Numbered from the stretch's first letter, positions 10,061 through 18,532 are shown. The stretch is DNA of 64,000 nucleotides from Gardnerella vaginalis (GCF_001563665.1 NZ_KQ961853.1:122812-186811); one strand, 5' to 3'. The notes: a model not told the origin generated them from the letters alone. Program-made: numbers and translations.

Positions 10061-10063
10061 TAA

Positions 10064-10139
10064 TGGCTCCTGCGGCTGGGCTTGAACCAGCGACCATTCG
10101 ATTAACAGTCGAACGCTCTGCCAACTGAGCTACGCAGGA
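10064..10139 (-). tRNA. tRNA-Asn (anticodon GTT)
   Basis: A complete cloverleaf read on the minus strand. The acceptor stem TCCTGCG/CGCAGGA, D-arm GCTC...GAGC, and T-arm GCTGG TTCAAGC CCAGC are present. The anticodon loop CTGTTAA has GTT at 10104-10106 (read in reverse). The CCA end is encoded (10064-10066). Confidence 0.97.
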
Positions 10140-10444
10140 ATATCCTTTGTGTTTAGCTGTGTGCTGTGCACAAGACATTTATATTACACGGATTTTTTTG
10201 ATATGCAAATTTTCTTAGTTTTGGCGTGTCGCGTTTCGTCAACTTTCACTAACCTCCGCCAATAAACTTACTTCATCAACCTCCGCCAATAACTGTCAAC
10301 ATCCACAAATAACCATCAACATACACAAACCTCTGACCACAATAGCTAGATTTGTTTCCATTTTTGTAAATCTTGATTCATAATCATATAAATTTCTATT
10401 TATTATCTGCTTTATATGAACTTGAATATTAAAGGTTGGTGTCA
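10140..10444. other. Intergenic region upstream of the M23 peptidase gene
   Basis: No gene is visible. The region carries a degenerate direct-repeat array: AACCTCCGCCAATAA occurs at 10251-10265 and 10278-10292, with the weaker relatives AACATCCACAAATAA at 10298-10312 and CAACATACACAAACC after it. The array is followed immediately by the TCTGACCACA element (10330-10343), then by AT-rich leader. Confidence 0.6.
10330..10343 (+). promoter_or_regulatory. Shared upstream element TCTGACCACA, copy before the M23 peptidase gene
   Basis: It reads CCTCTGACCACAAT and continues AGCTAGATTT, closely matching the comEA copy (TAGCGTGATTT) beyond the core. It lies about 100 nt upstream of the peptidase start and in the same orientation. 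Function is unknown; see the findings. Confidence 0.45.
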
Positions 10445-11203
10445 ATGTTGAATAAAAGTTACATTAGAGAGAATTATTTAAATTGTTTAAAAAAGATTTT
10501 GGGAATACGTTTACAAACTTATACGCAAAAATCTCATCTCAATCATAAGAATCGTAAGTTTATATGCACAATATCAATTTCAATAATTTTGTTGATTTGG
10601 CTAATTGCTTTAATAATTTGCTATTTTAACATGAACAACTTGATTATTTTAGACTCAAACAATTACAACAGAGAAACTTTTATATCACACAATACTTGCA
10701 ATAAAATTACTAACGCAAATTACAAGCAAATATTTGTAAACGATAAGAAACCATTCATAAACGGCATATGTGAAGCAAGTATGAACTGGCCAGTTAAACA
10801 AGTCGAAGTATTGCGTCCTTTTTACTCGCCAGTTAAGCCCTGGATGCCTGGACACAGAGGAGTTGATTTAGAAGCATTAGAAGGAACTGAGATTTTCGCA
10901 CCAGCAGATGGAATTGTAAGTTTTTCTGGAAAAGTAGCAAATAAAAAAGTTGTAAGCATTAAGCACGGGTACATTACTTCAACTTTTGAACCTGCGACAA
11001 CAGATATGCATGTAGGAGAATCTGTAAAACTAGGACAATTCATTGGTTATGTGTCTATCGGATCTGATCATTGCGATAATTCATGCGTTCAATGGGGACT
11101 TAAAATAAGTCGTAATATTTACGAAGATCCTGAGATTAAAGCATCTATGAGAAGAATAGTATGGAAAAGCTTAGAATCGAAAGATAAACAAGATATTTCG
11201 TAA
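10445..11203 (+). CDS. M23 (LytM-type) peptidase domain protein
   Basis: A 252-residue protein with one membrane or signal-anchor segment (about residues 40-63) and a C-terminal M23 fold. The first metal-binding motif HRGVDLEA is near residue 138. The ADGIVSFSGKV strand, the KHGYITST turn and the final VQWGLKIS strand follow. In canonical LytM enzymes the metal ligands are HxxxD and HxH. Here the second motif reads Q-W-G, so the enzyme may have reduced or no endopeptidase activity and act as a binding or regulatory domain. I start at ATG 10445, nine bases after AAAGG, rather than at the upstream TTG 10436. Confidence 0.82.
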   Translation: MLNKSYIRENYLNCLKKILGIRLQTYTQKSHLNHKNRKFICTISISIILLIWLIALIICYFNMNNLIILDSNNYNRETFISHNTCNKITNANYKQIFVNDKKPFINGICEASMNWPVKQVEVLRPFYSPVKPWMPGHRGVDLEALEGTEIFAPADGIVSFSGKVANKKVVSIKHGYITSTFEPATTDMHVGESVKLGQFIGYVSIGSDHCDNSCVQWGLKISRNIYEDPEIKASMRRIVWKSLESKDKQDIS

Positions 11204-11349
11204 GCTCTCTATACGATTCCTAACAAAAGTTAATATCCGAAAAAATTTATAAAGCATATACAAACATAAATACTATGTCGTAAAATATTCTTAATGCGTT
11301 ATTTGCTACACATGTTCGAATAACACGATTAACAAGTAGAGGAATACAT

Positions 11350-12261
11350 ATGGCAACAAAAGTTTCACTTGGAGCATCCGCAAAGAAAAGACAACTTATA
11401 AAATTTATAGTTGGAATAGTTGTGCTTGCAATTGCGATTTCATCTTTAGGTGCATTTTGGTACATAAGACAATCATCAAGAGTAAAAGAAGCACGTCGCC
11501 AATGTGAAGAACAAGTAGCGCAAGTTTCAAAAGCTCGTAAATCCTATGAAAAGCTTGTAAATAATCAACTTTTAATAAACTTATCTCATCAAGATAATGA
11601 TGACAGTAAAAAACTATCTGAAATGCTTGAAGAAAAATCTCCTAGTATAGTTGCGTGCAATGCGAATTCGATTGAAGATTTAGGTTCTCGCAACGCTGAA
11701 GCTTTAGCAGCATTGCAATGGTATTCAAATAAGTCAACAGATATACGCGCTCTAGCTGTGTCTTTAGTTAAAGAGATGAACGATAAACAAGATCAAAATA
11801 AAGATAATAGCCAAGAAGAACAAAAGAAAGAAGATTCCAACAAGAGCAATAAGCAGGATTCAAAGAAACCTGATAAGCAAACAAAAACCAATAAAAATAA
11901 ACCAAATAAGCGCAAAACAAAACAAGAAGAACAAAAATCTAAAACAAAACAAACACATAAACAAGAAAATAAAGGTAAAAACACTAAAAAAGATAAAACA
12001 GACAAATCCAATCAGCAAGGCGATAAAAAAGATAAAAAGAAAGACGGAGAAGATCCAGACAAGAAGGACGGAGAAAAGCCAGCTGGTCCAAAGAAGAACA
12101 TAGAAAATCCAGACAAGAAGAACGGCGAAAAGCCAGCTGGTCCAAAGAAGAACATAGAAAATCCAGACAAGAAGAACGGCGAAAAGCCAGCTGGTCCAAA
12201 GAAGAACGTAGAAAAGCCAGCTGATCCACCAGCTCCACCGACTGATCAAAAGAAAAACTAA
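11350..12261 (+). CDS. Membrane-anchored protein with Lys/Pro-rich tandem-repeat tail
   Basis: A 303-residue protein. A basic N-terminus is followed by a single transmembrane segment (about residues 18-40). A helical, probably coiled-coil stretch (41-140) precedes a highly charged Lys/Gln/Asn/Asp tail. The tail ends in tandem 18-residue units built on KKNGEKPAGPKKNIENPD, two nearly identical copies plus degenerate flanking ones. There is no LPXTG-type sorting motif; the likely topology is an N-terminal anchor with the tail outside. I do not recognise a family, and the tail composition resembles wall-spanning spacers. The ATG follows AGAGGAA. A strong terminator follows 30 nt after the stop. 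Confidence 0.75.
   Translation: MATKVSLGASAKKRQLIKFIVGIVVLAIAISSLGAFWYIRQSSRVKEARRQCEEQVAQVSKARKSYEKLVNNQLLINLSHQDNDDSKKLSEMLEEKSPSIVACNANSIEDLGSRNAEALAALQWYSNKSTDIRALAVSLVKEMNDKQDQNKDNSQEEQKKEDSNKSNKQDSKKPDKQTKTNKNKPNKRKTKQEEQKSKTKQTHKQENKGKNTKKDKTDKSNQQGDKKDKKKDGEDPDKKDGEKPAGPKKNIENPDKKNGEKPAGPKKNIENPDKKNGEKPAGPKKNVEKPADPPAPPTDQKKN
12037..12225 (+). repeat. 54-bp in-frame tandem repeat
   Basis: Units of 54 bp (18 codons) begin around 12077 and 12131, virtually identical in bases, with diverged partial units before and after. The preserved base identity points to recent duplication. The antisense strand stays open across the repeats, producing spurious long reading frames. Confidence 0.9.
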
Positions 12262-12290
12262 CTAAGTGAAGCATGCTACGCTAAAAGATA

Positions 12291-12336
12291 ATATGTTTGA
12301 TGCCTTGCAACGTAAGTCGCAAGGCATCAAACATAT
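12291..12336. terminator. Strong bidirectional terminator hairpin
   Basis: ATATGTTTGATGCCTTGC (12291-12308) is perfectly complementary to GCAAGGCATCAAACATAT (12319-12336), an 18-bp stem with a 10-nt loop. It sits between the convergent repeat-protein gene and the permease gene and can terminate both. Confidence 0.9.
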
Positions 12337-12346
12337 ATAAATCAAA

Positions 12347-13825
12347 TCACTTATTTTTAAGATTTACTTCTTTAAGAGGAATTACTTTAGTATGATTCTT
12401 AATTTTATATGCTAAATAAAACACAATGAATAAAGGAACAGACATATAAGTAATTCCAATTCCTTGCCAATTAAGCTTACTAAATGATTCTAAATCTTGC
12501 CCTACTATAACAAGCACGCATAATAAGAACGCAATAATCGGACCAAACGGATACCATTTTGCTTTATATTTAAGGCTATCTAATGAATTACCTTGAGCTA
12601 AATAAGCTTTGCGGAACCTATAATGAGATGCAGCTATACCAGCCCAAGCAATAAAACCTGTTAATCCACTTGCTGCTACTAAGAATAAGTAAATATTGGA
12701 TTCAAAAATACTCATAAAGAATGTAACCAATGCAACTGCAAATGTTAAAAGCAAAGCTGGAATTGGAACTCCATGTAAATTAACTTTTCCAAATATCTTA
12801 GGAGCATGTCCTTCTTTAGATAACGCATATAACATTCTAGTAGACGCATACATTCCAGAATTGGCTGCAGAAATTACAGAAGTTAAAACAACAGCATTCA
12901 TAACTGTTGCAGCAAGACTCATACCAGCTCTTTCAAAAACAGTAGTAAACGGGCTCATAGCTATATCTTTTACGTCTGAGCCAAGCAAACTAGGGCTAGT
13001 ATAAGGAATAATGCACGCAATAATGAAAATAGCAAGAATATAAAATAGCAATATACGCCAAAATACTTGTTTAACAGCTTTTGGAATACTCTTCTCTGGA
13101 GTAGCTGATTCACCAGCTGTAATACCAATAAGCTCAGTTCCTTGGAATGAGAATCCAGCTATAGCAAATGCGCTTAACACAGCAGGAACACCTCCTACAA
13201 AAGGCGCATCCTTATACGTGAAATTAGTCAAAAAAGGCGCTTTATTATTAAAAATGCCTACGATTGTTAGCATTCCAACAACAATAAAGAATATAACTGC
13301 AATGACTTTAATAATTGAAAGCCAATATTCAGTTTCACCAAAAGAGCTTACAGTAAGAACATTTATTAAAAATATTATTAACAAAACTGCTAACGAAAAT
13401 ACCCATAACGGCACATTATGAAACCAATATCTTAACACTATTGCTGCTGTACTAACATCTACAGCAACAGTAATCGCCCAATTAAACCAATAATTCCAAC
13501 CCATAGCAAAACCTAAAGCTGGATCAATAAACTTTCCAGAATATGATGCAAAAGATCCACTAATCGGCATAAAAGTAGCTAATTCTCCAAGCGAAGTCAT
13601 AAGAAAATAAACCATAATGCCAATTGCGCCATAAGCTAACAACGCACCACCTGGACCAGACATATGAATAGTAGCACCGCTAGCAACAAACAAGCCTGTG
13701 CCAATACTTCCACCAAGCGCAATCATAGAAATATGGCGAGTTTTAAGACTGCGCTTTACTTCACCACTTACAATATGAGAATCATTTATTCCATGGATTT
13801 GTGACGAGTTTGAACTGTGTTCCAC
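12347..13825 (-). CDS. lysP: Amino-acid permease, probably lysine-specific
   Basis: A 492-residue APC-superfamily (AAT family) transporter with about 12 membrane segments. The first helix carries the substrate-binding stretch ALGGSIGTGLFVASG, and FQGTELIGITAGE lies in the sixth-helix region. The family imports amino acids by proton symport. The lysine riboswitch directly upstream (13873-14052) makes lysine the probable substrate. I start at GTG 13825 because AAAGGAGG lies five bases before it; an upstream in-frame ATG would make the SD part of the coding sequence. A strong terminator lies 11 nt past the stop. Confidence 0.88.
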   Translation of the reverse strand: MEHSSNSSQIHGINDSHIVSGEVKRSLKTRHISMIALGGSIGTGLFVASGATIHMSGPGGALLAYGAIGIMVYFLMTSLGELATFMPISGSFASYSGKFIDPALGFAMGWNYWFNWAITVAVDVSTAAIVLRYWFHNVPLWVFSLAVLLIIFLINVLTVSSFGETEYWLSIIKVIAVIFFIVVGMLTIVGIFNNKAPFLTNFTYKDAPFVGGVPAVLSAFAIAGFSFQGTELIGITAGESATPEKSIPKAVKQVFWRILLFYILAIFIIACIIPYTSPSLLGSDVKDIAMSPFTTVFERAGMSLAATVMNAVVLTSVISAANSGMYASTRMLYALSKEGHAPKIFGKVNLHGVPIPALLLTFAVALVTFFMSIFESNIYLFLVAASGLTGFIAWAGIAASHYRFRKAYLAQGNSLDSLKYKAKWYPFGPIIAFLLCVLVIVGQDLESFSKLNWQGIGITYMSVPLFIVFYLAYKIKNHTKVIPLKEVNLKNK

Positions 13826-13856
13826 GTTTCCTCCTTTATAACTCTCAGAGGTAAAC
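13826..13856 (-). promoter_or_regulatory. Shine-Dalgarno-sequestering hairpin before the lysine permease
   Basis: On the minus strand GTTT-A-CCTC pairs with GAGG-AAAC, an 8-bp stem with one bulge, burying the AAAGGAGG ribosome-binding site. It lies immediately 3' of the lysine riboswitch and is the probable expression platform (translational control). Confidence 0.65.
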
Positions 13857-13872
13857 AAGCACAGCATGCATG

Positions 13873-14052
13873 TCGATAGCTCTCCGCAGCAATACGCCGA
13901 ATATACTGCGACAGTATTTGACTTATTAAATCAAATCCCAACTTACGAATAAGAAAGCATTATCGTAAATTTCGGCATTCTCCCCTTTCACCAATAATCT
14001 TCGCAACTTTCAAGCTCATATTGGATACTTTTGTCGAATGCAACCTCTGGTC
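13873..14052 (-). promoter_or_regulatory. Lysine riboswitch (L-box)
   Basis: Read on the minus strand, the conserved blocks of the L-box appear in order: CCAGAGGTTGCAT, AAAAGTATC, GGTGAAAGGGGAGAATGCC followed by GAAAT, then GTTGGGA, ACTGTCGCAGT and GCGGAGAGCTATCG. The order, spacing and near-identity of GAAAGGGGAG and GGAGAGCTATC to the known lysine aptamer make the assignment firm. The closing helix P1 is the least clear part. It precedes the permease gene, with an SD-sequestering hairpin in between. Confidence 0.92.
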
Positions 14053-14104
14053 GATGTGTTTATTATTAGCACAACTGAAGACAAAACATGCAATTTAATG
14101 AAGC

Positions 14105-14135
14105 TTAGTCTAATATTTATAAAATATTAGACTAA
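14105..14135. terminator. Terminator after the ABC exporter operon
   Basis: TTAGTCTAATATTT (14105-14118) and AAATATTAGACTAA (14122-14135) form a perfect 14-bp stem with a 3-nt loop, 26 nt past the ATPase gene stop. The T-tract is weak, but the hairpin separates the operon from the downstream riboswitch. Confidence 0.6.
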
Positions 14136-14161
14136 AGAATCAAAGAACAAACTCTATAAAA

Positions 14162-14797
14162 TCATTTTAAAATAAGCCTCTTCTTTTTAAGAACTAATTT
14201 TACATCCGCAGCAGATGCAACTTCAGATGAATGCGTAACAACAATTACGCACTTTCCACGTTTATGAGCAGCATCACGAAGCAAAGAAATAACTTCACAA
14301 GTCGTATCAGGATCTAAGCTTCCTGTAGGCTCATCAGCTAAAATAACTGGAGAAGAAGAAACAAGCGCACGAGCAATTGCAACACGTTGCTGTTGACCAC
14401 CTGAAAGTTGCGTAATATTACGAGTCGACTCTTGTTTACTCAGACCTAACTCATATAAAACATCGATTTTCGCTTTAGGATCTACAAGTCTTAAATTTTC
14501 TAGCGGAGTTAAATAATCAATAAGATTAAAACTTTGAAAAACTAAAGAAACATGCTTTCTTCTATGGTTAGCATATCCAGTACTTGCAATATCTTCACCG
14601 TTGAAAAGAACACTACCTTTACTAGGAGAATCTAAACCAGCTAACAAAGATAATATTGTTGACTTTCCAGAACCAGATGGTCCTGTTATGCTATACATCT
14701 TACTTGATTCAAATACAGCATTAACTTCGCGAAGAACAGCTATATTTGCAGGACCATAAGAATATTCAACATTATTCAACTCTAATAAATTTTTCAT
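14162..14797 (-). CDS. ABC transporter ATP-binding protein (MacB/LolD type)
   Basis: A 211-residue ATPase. Walker A is GPSGSGKST (about residues 37-45), the signature is LSGGQQQRVAIARAL, and Walker B DEPTGSLD follows. The H-loop histidine is in VVTHSSE. Sequence and length are typical of ATPases that pair with FtsX/MacB-type permeases. The two upstream genes on the same strand encode such permeases, so this is the third gene of one operon. The start ATG 14797 follows AAAGGAG by five bases; the track-style GTG six bases earlier overlaps that SD. The complex probably exports a peptide or lipid-like substrate, or transmits envelope signals. Confidence 0.93.
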   Translation of the reverse strand: MKNLLELNNVEYSYGPANIAVLREVNAVFESSKMYSITGPSGSGKSTILSLLAGLDSPSKGSVLFNGEDIASTGYANHRRKHVSLVFQSFNLIDYLTPLENLRLVDPKAKIDVLYELGLSKQESTRNITQLSGGQQQRVAIARALVSSSPVILADEPTGSLDPDTTCEVISLLRDAAHKRGKCVIVVTHSSEVASAADVKLVLKKKRLILK

Positions 14798-14894
14798 AAT
14801 CACTCCTTTTATCGCAATAATTCATTATTAAAATTTTTATGCAAAAATAAATTAAATTAAAATATTTTCATAAATTTTGTCTATATACCTACTT

Positions 14895-16259
14895 TTAACT
14901 CATAGAACTTAAAACAGAGCGAGGCTTAGAAACAAATAATGGAATCAACGCAAGCAGCAACGCAAGGATCGCCATAATGAATCCTAAAAGCAACGCAAAT
15001 ACAGTTTGACTAAACGGCAATATTGGAATATGCAATGACGAAATAGAAGAATCTGAAATACTCGAAAGCATCACATGCCCTATTGAGCGTGAAGAAAACG
15101 CACCAAATACAAGAGATAAGCATGCTGAAACTAAAGAAATAATAATAATTTCAAAAATCATTTGAGCAGCTATAGAAACTTTATGAATGCCAAGAGCTAC
15201 AAATACTCCTATTTCATGAACGCGAGAGCGCACAAAGAAAACAAGCACCAATATTAAAATCAATATTCCAACTAATCCGAGAATCACAAAAATCATAGTT
15301 ACCATTGATTTAACTGATTTTACAGATTGCAATACAGCACTAAAACGAGATGAATTATCTTCAACATCAAATTTTCCTTTTGATATTTTTCTTGCTTCAA
15401 TAAGAGCATTATGCAATAAATCATCACTACTCATAACGCATCTAACAGAATTTATAGATCTAGTTGAGCTAAGAGTAAAAGCTGTTTCAATATCTGTAAA
15501 AATTTTATTCTCCGAAATATCATATGGCATAATTCCTTTAGTTTGCGTTTTGCCAGAAAATATGCCAACTACCGATACTTTCACATTCCGATTACCTTGA
15601 TTAAGAGTAATTTCAGAACCTATTTGAAGATTATTCTTATCAGCAAAAGCTTTATGCACGATTGCACTATGAGAACTTTGAGAATCAATATGCTTTCCAG
15701 CTTCAAGATTATACAAACCTTCTTGGAATCCAGACGCTAGCTTAGAAGATGTTGTTCCAATAACACCTTCATATGATTTTAATTTATCATTATCTAATCT
15801 AAGTCCAGAAGAAACCGTTACAAGTTTCATTCCACGAGCATAAGCAAGAGTTTCAGACTCATAAGAGCTTGTTTTCACGCCTTTTATTGATGAAAACATT
15901 TTAGCTTTCTCTAAACTAATTCCAAATTGAGAATTATTTACAGAGCTACTAACTTTATTAGTTTCACTAGAATTACTTGAATCAGAATTACTTGAATCAG
16001 AGCCAACCGCTTCTAAATCAGCAACTTCAGATTTATTTACATTACTATCTGAATTACTTTTAGAATAAACGTTGAAACCTAATCCAATATTATTATTTAT
16101 ATTTTCTTGAACGCATTCGATAGCAGCAATCACACCTGCTTGAGAAACTAAAGAAGTCAATACTAAAGTAATAATCAACATTAACATAGCGCTTCTTCTA
16201 GGCTTCCTTACAACAGAAATCCAAGACCTATGTAACACAGTTTTTATTGGTTGATACAT
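14895..16259 (-). CDS. FtsX/MacB-type ABC transporter permease
   Basis: A 454-residue permease. An N-terminal membrane helix (about residues 20-45) is followed by a large extracytoplasmic domain (about 46-315) and three C-terminal helices within an FtsX domain (about 320-445), the standard MacB-like layout. The external domain starts with a Ser/Asn/Asp-rich stretch (NSDSSNSSETNKVSSS). Its paralogue is encoded 43 bp upstream and the ATPase gene follows. ATG 16259 is preferred because AAGGA lies five bases upstream; a GTG at 16280 is an alternative. Confidence 0.88.
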   Translation of the reverse strand: MYQPIKTVLHRSWISVVRKPRRSAMLMLIITLVLTSLVSQAGVIAAIECVQENINNNIGLGFNVYSKSNSDSNVNKSEVADLEAVGSDSSNSDSSNSSETNKVSSSVNNSQFGISLEKAKMFSSIKGVKTSSYESETLAYARGMKLVTVSSGLRLDNDKLKSYEGVIGTTSSKLASGFQEGLYNLEAGKHIDSQSSHSAIVHKAFADKNNLQIGSEITLNQGNRNVKVSVVGIFSGKTQTKGIMPYDISENKIFTDIETAFTLSSTRSINSVRCVMSSDDLLHNALIEARKISKGKFDVEDNSSRFSAVLQSVKSVKSMVTMIFVILGLVGILILILVLVFFVRSRVHEIGVFVALGIHKVSIAAQMIFEIIIISLVSACLSLVFGAFSSRSIGHVMLSSISDSSISSLHIPILPFSQTVFALLLGFIMAILALLLALIPLFVSKPRSVLSSMS

Positions 16260-16302
16260 TTCATTCCTTGAAAAATACACAGTTTTATAAAATTTATAAA
16301 AA

Positions 16303-17673
16303 CTATTTTTGCATTCCCAACAACTCTTTAGGAGTTTTCTTTAATATTGGCAAACTTGATATAAATACTGCAATTACGACTACGAAAACAATAATTAAAG
16401 ATGTAATTACAATACAATTCAAGTCAACACTAACAATAAGTTTATCTATTGTTCTTGTTGCCATACTTGACTCAAGATTTCCACCAGCTTGACCCATATT
16501 ACTCAATTCACTAGCAGAAGAACTGTTGACAGAATTTAATGCAGAGCTTCCCATCCATTTGGAAACAAACAATGACATGCAATATCCAACTATGATTGAG
16601 AAAATTGATATAAAAAGAATCTCACTAATATATTGGAAAATAATCGAAATTTTCTTTACTCCAATAGAAATTAGCACTCCCATTTCTTTGCGTCTTTCAT
16701 TAAGATACAAAAGCAAAACCAATCCTAAAGCAATAATTGCGAAGACGATAACAGCTATAGTCGTAACGTTCATCATAGAACGAACACCTTTAGCAGCAGA
16801 TATTAGACCAGAAACAAATTGATCATTCCTAGTTAATTGATATGATTGCAAATCAATATTCAAATAAGACGCCTTTTTTATAATTTGATTTGCATCATAA
16901 CCATGTTTAACAAAGAAAATTGCATCCTGATATATTTCTTTTTGAGGCTCATACTTATAAAGCTCTCTAGTGGTTTTCAAATCAGTGTAAATAGTATTCG
17001 CAGTAAGTTCCGCTCTTGTTGCAACACTTCGATTATTTGCGCCACCAAATATACCAACAATAGTAGTTGTGACACTTTCTTTAGATTGATTAACATTATC
17101 TGCATCATACGGATTAGCTTTTAAAATAAGCTTATCGCCTATGCGTAAATTATTTAATTTAGCTAAATCCTCATGAATAAATGAAGTATGAGAATCATTT
17201 GAATTTATATGCCTTCCTTTAACTAAAGAAATCGTTTTAGTCACAAAAGCATTTAGAGAAGCAGAATCATTTGTTCCTTCTAAATTAACAGCATTACCGA
17301 ATTGTTTTTCGCGCTTTGAATCATAATCCTTGACTCCTTTAATACGCGCAGCTTTAGCATCAACTAAATCAGCAGTAACATTTTGGCGAACTACATACGA
17401 GGAAATTCCGGAAATTTTAGAAATTTTAGCTACGTCTTCAGGCTTTACTGTGCCAGCTCCCCTAGGAGTTCCAGTATTAAATTGAGGATTATTAGAAAGA
17501 ACAAAACTAGACGAAGATTGACTTTCTACTTTTTCACTTTCTCTAAGAGATGCAAAACTAACAGCTTGAGAAGATAATAATAGCGTTGAGATTAAAGTAA
17601 GAATAGCAAAAATTATCAAACTCTTAATGCGCTTTCTTGCAATATATCGAATTGCGCGAGAAATAAATGTCAT
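16303..17673 (-). CDS. FtsX/MacB-type ABC transporter permease
   Basis: A 456-residue permease and the first gene of the ABC operon. It has one N-terminal helix (about residues 13-33), an extracytoplasmic domain, and three C-terminal helices including IAVIVFAIIALGLVLLLYLN. The family motif KEMGVLISIGVKK follows the second helix. A loop rich in Ser/Asn (SSALNSVNSSSASELSN) precedes the last helix. Two different permeases with one ATPase suggest a heterodimeric exporter. ATG 17673 has a strong SD (GGAGAAAGG) about six bases upstream; the upstream ATG 17700 does not. Confidence 0.88.
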   Translation of the reverse strand: MTFISRAIRYIARKRIKSLIIFAILTLISTLLLSSQAVSFASLRESEKVESQSSSSFVLSNNPQFNTGTPRGAGTVKPEDVAKISKISGISSYVVRQNVTADLVDAKAARIKGVKDYDSKREKQFGNAVNLEGTNDSASLNAFVTKTISLVKGRHINSNDSHTSFIHEDLAKLNNLRIGDKLILKANPYDADNVNQSKESVTTTIVGIFGGANNRSVATRAELTANTIYTDLKTTRELYKYEPQKEIYQDAIFFVKHGYDANQIIKKASYLNIDLQSYQLTRNDQFVSGLISAAKGVRSMMNVTTIAVIVFAIIALGLVLLLYLNERRKEMGVLISIGVKKISIIFQYISEILFISIFSIIVGYCMSLFVSKWMGSSALNSVNSSSASELSNMGQAGGNLESSMATRTIDKLIVSVDLNCIVITSLIIVFVVVIAVFISSLPILKKTPKELLGMQK

Positions 17674-17760
17674 AAAATGCCTTTCTCCACTGAAATACAT
17701 TACACGGAATATTTTTATAATTTATTTACATACTTTCTATTATTTATATCATTATTCACT

Positions 17761-17787
17761 TATTAAAGTAAAACTTTTACTTTAATA
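17761..17787. promoter_or_regulatory. Perfect 27-bp palindrome upstream of the ABC operon
   Basis: TATTAAAGTAAAA, one central C, then TTTTACTTTAATA: 13-base arms that are exact reverse complements. It lies 88 bp before the first permease start. It could be an operator for a dimeric repressor or a hairpin in the leader. No T-tract follows, which argues against a terminator. Confidence 0.6.
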
Positions 17788-17994
17788 TATCGAAAAAGAC
17801 TAACATATATAACCTTAAGAAATCATTTGAATAAACTGTTTATTTACTCGGAATATATATGAAATTTTTTGAGAACGTACTATTACAACAAAGAAATATC
17901 AATACATTATAACAAATTGCCACGTTGTAGATTTTGTTCCCCAACACAAGAGTTTGTCCTGCAACTCTATTTTTGTGCATATAGTGCGAGCGCA

Positions 17995-18033
17995 AAAAAT
18001 AAAGCTTAATAATATCGAGAAATATTATTAAGC
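17995..18033 (-). terminator. Terminator of the 18077-18532 gene
   Basis: GCTTAATAATAT (18004-18015) and ATATTATTAAGC (18022-18033) form a perfect 12-bp stem; on the minus strand TTTATTTTTT follows. A second copy of AATATTATTAAGC lies just upstream on that strand (18034-18046), offering an alternative pairing. Confidence 0.8.
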
Positions 18034-18076
18034 AATATTATTAAGCAATACTTGTTATTTTGATAACTCAAAATAA

Positions 18077-18532
18077 TTAAAGCGCTGTGCCATGATCATC
18101 CAGACGAGGATTTCCTTTAGCATTACCAATTGTAAAGAACAAGCCAAAAACTCCAATAGTAAACAATACCGATACTGTAATAACAAGTGAAATAGGCTGA
18201 TTCTTAAACCACATAAGCACAAAGAATGCGAAAGCAGAAATCAAAATCACAGCCCATGAGAACACGCTTATAACTTTACGAACAGCATTGAAAGTTTCAT
18301 CACCGCAGTTAGCACGGCGAACTGCGCGCGTAAATTTCTCTTCTTCAGCTGTAACATTTGATGTAGGCTTCCATTCTCCATTTTTATATGATGAAAGTCT
18401 TCTAGAACGATCTTGAAGAATATACTCGTCAAGCATTCCACCACGACCGCGCCCTTTAGTTTGATCATATTGAGATGGGATTCCTTTGCGACTTTGCTTA
18501 TCCCTAGCACGACGTTCTTTCCTGTTCGCCAT
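18077..18532 (-). CDS. Conserved small membrane protein, unknown function
   Basis: A 151-residue protein with a strongly basic N-terminus (NRKERRARDKQSRKG), a polar middle, and two membrane helices (about residues 88-110 and 115-137). I recognise it only as the type of short hypothetical protein that follows hemW in related genomes; no domain name is certain. The basic head could contact RNA, DNA or lipid head groups. The ATG is preceded by AGGAAA. It follows hemW by 93 bp in the lepA-hemW direction and ends at a strong terminator. Confidence 0.75.
   Translation of the reverse strand: MANRKERRARDKQSRKGIPSQYDQTKGRGRGGMLDEYILQDRSRRLSSYKNGEWKPTSNVTAEEEKFTRAVRRANCGDETFNAVRKVISVFSWAVILISAFAFFVLMWFKNQPISLVITVSVLFTIGVFGLFFTIGNAKGNPRLDDHGTAL

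Larger units (their letters stand above)
17674..18076. other. Intergenic region upstream of the ABC operon
   Basis: No gene is visible. It contains the ABC operon leader, the perfect palindrome at 17761-17787, about 200 bp of unremarkable AT-rich sequence, and the terminator of the 18077-18532 gene at 17995-18033. Confidence 0.6.

Noticed and set aside
9951..10178. Minus-strand reading frame of 75 codons
   Set aside because: It runs across tRNA-Asn and its terminator; the translation is tRNA sequence.
11860..12274. Two long antisense reading frames opposite the repeat protein
   Set aside because: They stay open only because the 54-bp repeats lack stops in those frames; composition is Leu/Phe/Trp-rich noise with no start signal.
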